Source: Martensiomyces pterosporus (lineage: Eukaryota; Kickxellomycota; Kickxellomycetes; Kickxellales; Kickxellaceae). From it: DNA of 20,358 nucleotides. The notes under the pieces are model-generated. The model did not search any database. It was not told the origin of the DNA and was given only the letters and a program-made list of their open reading frames with translations. The DNA lies in NCBI GenBank assembly GCA_025201845.1, contig MU604096.1, forward strand, positions 1-20,358. Reading direction: 5' to 3'. A program made the translations under genes and the position numbers. Shown here in pieces: positions 16,210 through 20,358 of the stretch; position 1 is the stretch's first letter, and the number at the start of each line of letters is the position of its first letter.

Positions 16210-16482
16210 GTTGCTTCGCTGCGAGGGACTTCCAATTTATGCCTATATCTGATGTTGGCGCAGAACTTCCACCGCACTAAACGCTGCTGACGCCTAACTT
16301 GCGTTGTTTGGCCAAAAGAGATGAAATAAAACAGTGAAATTCAAGCAATTGTGGAAACAAAAAAGGTGGCTACAGCAGCTAAACGAGTTTTACTATTTTC
16401 ATTGAAATAGCCAACAGGCAAAGCACCCAATGAACAGCGCTGCTCTCCGACCGCAAAAGCGGCTGCAGCGCCTGCCACAAAA

Positions 16483-17054
16483 CTACGAGCTGCTTAGAGC
16501 TCCTGGCATACTGATTACGGCGGCATCGGCATGGCCCATGTCATCCTCGTCGCCGCCCATGGGCTCATATGCATCGCCACGGAACGACAGACCAGGGAAT
16601 GTTGCCCCGTTGCTCTGCAGCAGCTGCACGGCACACGCAACCGTTATCGGCTTGAGCAGCAAGTTCCCAAGAATGAAGAGCAGTGTCAGCGACAGCGTGC
16701 CTTTCGCCAGGACCCAGAGGACATCCAGAAAAACTGTTCCCGCCAGAATAATCGTCGCGCGCTTCATCTGAACCTGATCAAACTTGGAATGCACAGTTGA
16801 CAGTGCAAACAGGTACACTGGGAGATTATACGAAGGCGCAGTTCCGACCCCGCTAACCAGCGCAATGCCCTATAGCTTCTCACAGCAGCACCAGGCATGT
16901 TAGCGTATGCACACCGTGTAACGCAGTTGTGGTGGTAGGCCATTGGTGCACCAAGTAGCACTGCATTTGAAAACAAGGCACAGCAGCATACCGTATGAAC
17001 GAGCAGCAGCTGGCTCAGGTCCAGCCCACGCGACATTTGCATAAGGGTATCCAT
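16483..17054 (-). CDS. AGTRAP-like multi-pass membrane protein
   Basis: Exons inferred: 17054-16992 and 16869-16483, 450 nt or 149 residues. The intron (GTATGC...CTATAG, 122 nt) is in phase 0. The joined protein has an N-terminal 'RGLDLSQLLLVHTGIALVSG' hydrophobic segment, a second hydrophobic segment around 'LPVYLFALSTVHSKF', then 'ATIILAGTVFLDVLWVLAKG' and 'LTLLFILGNLLLKPITVACA'. A hydrophilic acidic tail of about 40 residues, with YEPMGGDEDD, closes it. Order, spacing and the 'FLD' and 'LLLKP' motifs match the animal type-1 angiotensin II receptor-associated protein AGTRAP (159 residues), as recalled ('TIFLDIVHI', 'ILSLLLKPLS'). In animals it binds and internalises the AT1 receptor; with no such receptor in fungi, the ancestral role is probably membrane trafficking (inference). 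Three closely spaced in-frame ATGs (17054, 17042, 17036) could start it; the first is used. Confidence 0.68.
16870..16991 (-). other. Inferred intron of the AGTRAP-like gene
   Basis: It begins GTATGC and ends AAGCTATAG on the minus strand, with a GCTAAC branch-like motif about 35 nt before the end. A stop codon lies in the acceptor in the exon-2 frame. The splice restores the first transmembrane helix without a frame change. Confidence 0.7.
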
Positions 17055-17251
17055 ATGAAGAAAAAGGGCCAGAAGTGAGGAACACAGCGTGTATATTAAA
17101 ACGAATATGGCAGAATAGACCTTAACAGCTGAGCAGGGACACTTAAGCAGCAGATGGAGCCGATATCGCCTTCGATATGCTGGGCCCACTCATGGGCAGC
17201 ACCACGTGAATGCCGTAGTCTCTGGCAGAAGCGCCTTGCAGACTCGCGCTC

Positions 17252-19903
17252 TCATTCCTCATCAGACTCGTGGGGCTTGATATCTTCAGTGCCAGTGTCT
17301 GCACCCGCTGAAGTCCCTGCGCTATCGCTTGAGGATGGATCTGGTTTTGGGCTGGCTTGTTCTGGATCTGATTCGTGGGCCACAGATCCTGCGCTTTGTG
17401 CTGCTTCATTCTCCACGTCTGGATGCAATGACGGCACGCCCCCACTACTGGAAGCGCCGCCGCTGCTTTCGCTGCTGGTATTGCCGCGGCCTGGGTCTGT
17501 ACTGGTAGGAGGGCCGCAGCACGCATCACCTGGTGGCCGAACCGATGTTGGAGCAGAAGGCAGCTCCAAATCATCGCCAGAACCACTAGTGTCGCTGGCA
17601 GCATCGCTATCGATGCCATTTCCAAAAACGGAGCCTGCATCGGATGCACCACTTGTGGATGGGGCGGAGACAGTGCCAGCAGTTATGCCAACATCGGATG
17701 CTGCTGCTGGTTTAAGGTAGTCTGGAATGCCGCTTTCGTCGACCTCCATATGCTCGTTTGCCAGGAACTGTCCTAGGAACTCATCGACAGATGGGATTTG
17801 CTCAGCGTCAACGCTTTCGGCATAGGCTTCGTCAGCCTGCGACAGCTGGCTATATATAGACTCCATACGCTCAAGCCGATGCGACTCTGGAGTTGCGTCT
17901 AGATGCAATGTGCCGTTCTGCGTAGCATCTGGAGCTCCATTTGACAAGGAGCGGCTGCTATCTGCAAGCGTCTGCTGCAGAGAGGGGCTGCTGGCATGCT
18001 CTGCAGCACTGCGCAGGACGTCGGCCTCGGGGCTATCTGCTGCACCCAACGCTAAAAGACATGTCTCCGTGGGAAGAGGCGGCTTAAAAGACCCACTTAC
18101 AGAGCGAATCAGCGATGTAGCAAAGAACGGCCGGGTGAGAATCCAGTGCTGAAGCGAAGCGTCGCTAACTGCTAGCGAGGTTGCCTGTGCTGCTGCAGTG
18201 GACAGGCGGTGGGGCTGAAGCTCATCAGCACACTCAGCGTCAACCAGCTCGCTTAGTGTCACTGGCACGTGCGTTTGGAATGCACAGTCTCCAGCTTCGA
18301 TTGTGTAGATGTCAGGCTCGTATGTATACTGCTTTGATCTTGCCTTCAGGTCGCTTGAAGGGGCAGCTGGCGGCTTTGAGCTACCATGAATCCTGCACCA
18401 GCCAAGCACCCGTTTTTCGCAATCGAGCATCTGAGCGCCAGGGGCAGAAAGAAGCACCTGTGTCCCTTCGGAAGACATTGTGTACATGCTGTATAATCGG
18501 CGGAGGTTTCCGATGCTTCGAGGCATGTAAGGGATTGCAGCTATCAAGTCTTTGGTTCGCAGAGAGGCCAAAGGTAGAGGGCTGTCGACGTAGCGCTTTT
18601 TTGAACCTGCAGCAGCAGCTCTAATAGCTTCGTGGTAGCGACCTTCGTCGAGCATCTGGTGGGCAGCAGTGGCCTCATCGCGCATCTGGGCGCCTGAGCC
18701 AGAAGCAACGTCGTTGAGTGGGGGGATCTGCATTCCGACCCAGTCGCATAGCTGCTCCAAAAGAGAAGTTGCCTTTCTGCCAGCACATTGCCATAGCTCT
18801 TCGAGCCGTCTGATCTCTGGCAAGGTTAGCGCCCAAAGAATCGCGACACCGCCATTAAAGTCGCCATACACACGAATCAAAATGCTCGCCAGAGCAACCA
18901 TATACGCAACGATGTGCGGCTGTATACGAGCACCCGACAACGATTGCATGTTCCGCCGATCTCTGCTGTGTCCGTCTCCTGCACCCGATTGCAGCGCTGG
19001 GTTTGGAGCAGTGCTGCCAGTGTCGGGCTGGGCTGGCTGAGAAACCATAGAAGCATATTCGTCAAGTAGTAATCCGGCAACTGCATGCCCAAGAAACACG
19101 GAGAACCCTGCACAATTGCGCACCGATTTAGCCACGTCAGTCTCAAAGCCCACGCTGGCATCCAGGGGACGCTTGCGCACCACGATGTCATCAGGCACCT
19201 TGATGCTGCCAAATAACCGAGTGTCTATGCGGGCTACCTCGCGTGCCACGGCGCATATATCCCACATCGTTGCAGGCAGTACCTCAATCGCTTGCATATG
19301 GGCAGAGAGCCTGCTCAGCTTTTCCCGCTCGACCTGCTCCTGCTCCATCAGCCTCCTTGCTTGGGCCGTGTCCACTCTGCTGGACTGTGCACGGAGCTTG
19401 CTTGATGCAATAGCTGCCGTGCGTGTGCGCAGTACTAGGAGCCTTGTCAGTTCCGACAGCGGGACATGCGGAAGGCGGCCGGTAGGTGGCGAGGCGACTT
19501 TGGGGCCATTGGAAGCCGTGCTCGAGCTAGCCATTCTGCTTACAGAAGCGGTATGCAGCGACCCAGTAGGCGGAAGTGCAGTGGCTGTCCTTCCCAGAGT
19601 TTCGTAAATGGACTCTAGGCGCGAGATTGCCAGCTCCAAATCGTTGAACGTCTGCCTGGCATTGTCCGAATCGATAGTGTACTGCCTCAAGACCGAATCG
19701 CGCATAGTGAAAGCCGTATTGCCAATAAACTCAAAGTAAGCAGCTGCTGCTTCCTACAAAAAGCCGGTGGACACTGAGATGTGCTTAGCTGAGGCTACGG
19801 CAAAATAAAGCCATGTAGCTGTCGTGGCAAATTGGGCACCTACTCTGAGCTGGCCATTATGAAACTTGCGATGGCCTTGAACAAGCAGCCGAGGATCGGT
19901 CAT
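17252..19903 (-). CDS. Protein with N-terminal helical-repeat (MIT/TPR-like) segment and RasGEF-like domain
   Basis: Exons inferred: 19903-19844 and 19753-17252, 2,562 nt or 853 residues. Exon 1 ends 'HRKFHNGQLR' and exon 2 begins 'EAAAAYFEFIGNTAFTMRDS', so the splice completes an amphipathic helix pair typical of TPR, MIT or USP8-dimer-like N-termini. A Ser/Pro linker and a coiled segment (RRLMEQEQVEREKLSRL) follow. Residues about 180-410 read like a Cdc25-type RasGEF domain: 'WDICAVAREVARIDTRLFGS' parallels 'LAEQLTLIE.ELFR.I', and 'ILIRVYGDFNGGVAILWALT' with 'LPEIRRLEELW' parallels 'NFNS.FAI.SALN...I.RLK.TW'. Catalytic exchange on Ras-family GTPases is inferred and unverified. The last 150 or so residues are a disordered Ser/Asp/Pro-rich acidic tail ending KPHESDEE. 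An upstream AG before the ATG could mark a further 5' UTR intron. Confidence 0.55.
19754..19843 (-). other. Inferred intron of the RasGEF-like gene
   Basis: 90 nt, starting GTAGGT and ending with the strong acceptor GGCTTTTTGTAG on the minus strand, with a GCTAAG branch-like motif. It is phase 0; joining the exons gives 'NGQLREAAAAYFEF', a continuous helical repeat. Confidence 0.65.
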
Positions 19904-20114
19904 GATTGCTACAATAGTACAAAAATACCGCTTTGAAATTGACAGAAACCACAAAGGAGAGAGAAGGGCATGGGCTGAACTAAACACGACAAACGAAGCG
20001 GCGCCGCTTCATTTCCCAGAGCTGTTGACGTCATCGCCAAGTTCAAGGCAGTAGTGGCTAAAGCAGTGCAATGATATTTAAGAAACAAGTGGCAACACAC
20101 AAGGCGGAAACAAC

Positions 20115-20358
20115 TTAGGCAAGAGCCGTAGCCGGAACGACAATACGAAGATATATGTTTTCGCTTTGCAGCCTAGTTGCTGCTGGGGTAGGTGCGCTCG
20201 AATTTGGTTGTGTGGGTGTGGGTGTCTGTGAGAGCGGGGTAGCAGACACGCTAACAAGCTGCATCTTGTCCGGGCCAGCAGCAGAAACAAGGCTTGACAC
20301 AGCTGACCCGCTCTTGTTCTTGAGGAATGTTGTGAGAGGCACATAGATAGCAACATTG
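20115..20358 (-). CDS. C-terminal fragment of an unrecognised protein (runs off the right edge)
   Basis: An open frame of 80 residues enters from beyond the right edge and ends at TAA (20117-20115). It reads 'NVAIYVPLTTFLKNKSGSAV' at the edge, then a Ser/Thr/Pro-rich linker ('SQTPTPTQPNSS'), and closes 'RLQSENIYLRIVVPATALA'. The hydrophobic/beta-like ends around a disordered linker resemble the tail of a larger folded protein, but I cannot name the family. It is on the same strand as, and about 210 bp upstream of, the RasGEF-like gene. A nearby splice acceptor could move the left end of this exon, so only its downstream part is secure. Confidence 0.4.
   Translation of the reverse strand, partial: NVAIYVPLTTFLKNKSGSAVSSLVSAAGPDKMQLVSVSATPLSQTPTPTQPNSSAPTPAATRLQSENIYLRIVVPATALA

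Noticed and set aside
17154..17720. 188-codon plus-strand frame over the tail of the RasGEF-like gene
   Set aside because: It is the antisense reading of a low-complexity Ser/Asp/Pro-rich tail and has no independent features.

Overview
The window looks like compact nuclear DNA from an early-diverging fungus. The reasons are fungal-style gene density (about 14 genes in 20 kb), short spliceosomal introns of roughly 90-183 nt with GT...AG ends, mostly intron-poor coding regions, and a mix of fungal-type genes (a Pho84-like phosphate symporter, a Cue1-like ERAD adaptor) with genes usually discussed in animals (NELF-B, MIF, an AGTRAP-like protein, a BORCS8-like protein, APE1-type AP endonuclease). 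My best guess is a zygomycete-grade fungus such as Kickxellomycotina (Coemansia-like). That placement is inference from gene content, not from a marker gene.

Layout. 1-1.1 kb: remains of a Ty1/copia-type retrotransposon, a Gag frame with a CCHC knuckle and no pol. 1.2-2.4 kb, minus strand: a small two-helix mitochondrial DMAC1-like protein, then a BORCS8-like protein. 2.7-3.7 kb, plus: APE1/ExoIII-family AP endonuclease. 3.9-4.2 kb, minus: MIF/tautomerase. 5.0-6.1 kb, plus: UDP-glucose 4-epimerase. 6.3-8.1 kb, minus: phosphate:H+ symporter. 9.1-11.2 kb, plus: NELF-B/COBRA1. 11.2-13.0 kb, minus: RBM25-type RRM-PWI splicing protein. 13.4-14.4 kb, plus: a three-exon gene with an RS/His-rich tail, unrecognised. 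14.6-15.0 kb, minus: HIT (HINT-type) hydrolase. 15.3-16.2 kb, minus: two-exon Cue1-like membrane protein with a gp78-like E2-binding helix. 16.5-17.1 kb, minus: two-exon AGTRAP-like membrane protein. 17.3-19.9 kb, minus: two-exon protein with an N-terminal helical-repeat segment and a RasGEF-like domain. 20.1-20.36 kb, minus: C-terminal end of an unknown gene that enters from the right edge.

The genes are housekeeping genes in alternating divergent and convergent pairs rather than a pathway cluster. Shared themes are nucleic-acid processes (AP endonuclease, NELF-B, RBM25, the RS-tail gene) and membrane or endolysosomal biology (BORCS8-like, Cue1-like, AGTRAP-like, phosphate transport). I see no operon-like system, CRISPR array, rRNA or tRNA. 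The most unexpected content is NELF-B, a promoter-proximal pausing factor absent from yeasts, together with other families better known from animals. Three genes were rebuilt across introns by matching splice-site phase; all three give coding lengths divisible by three. A fourth (the RS-tail gene) was rebuilt the same way with two introns.
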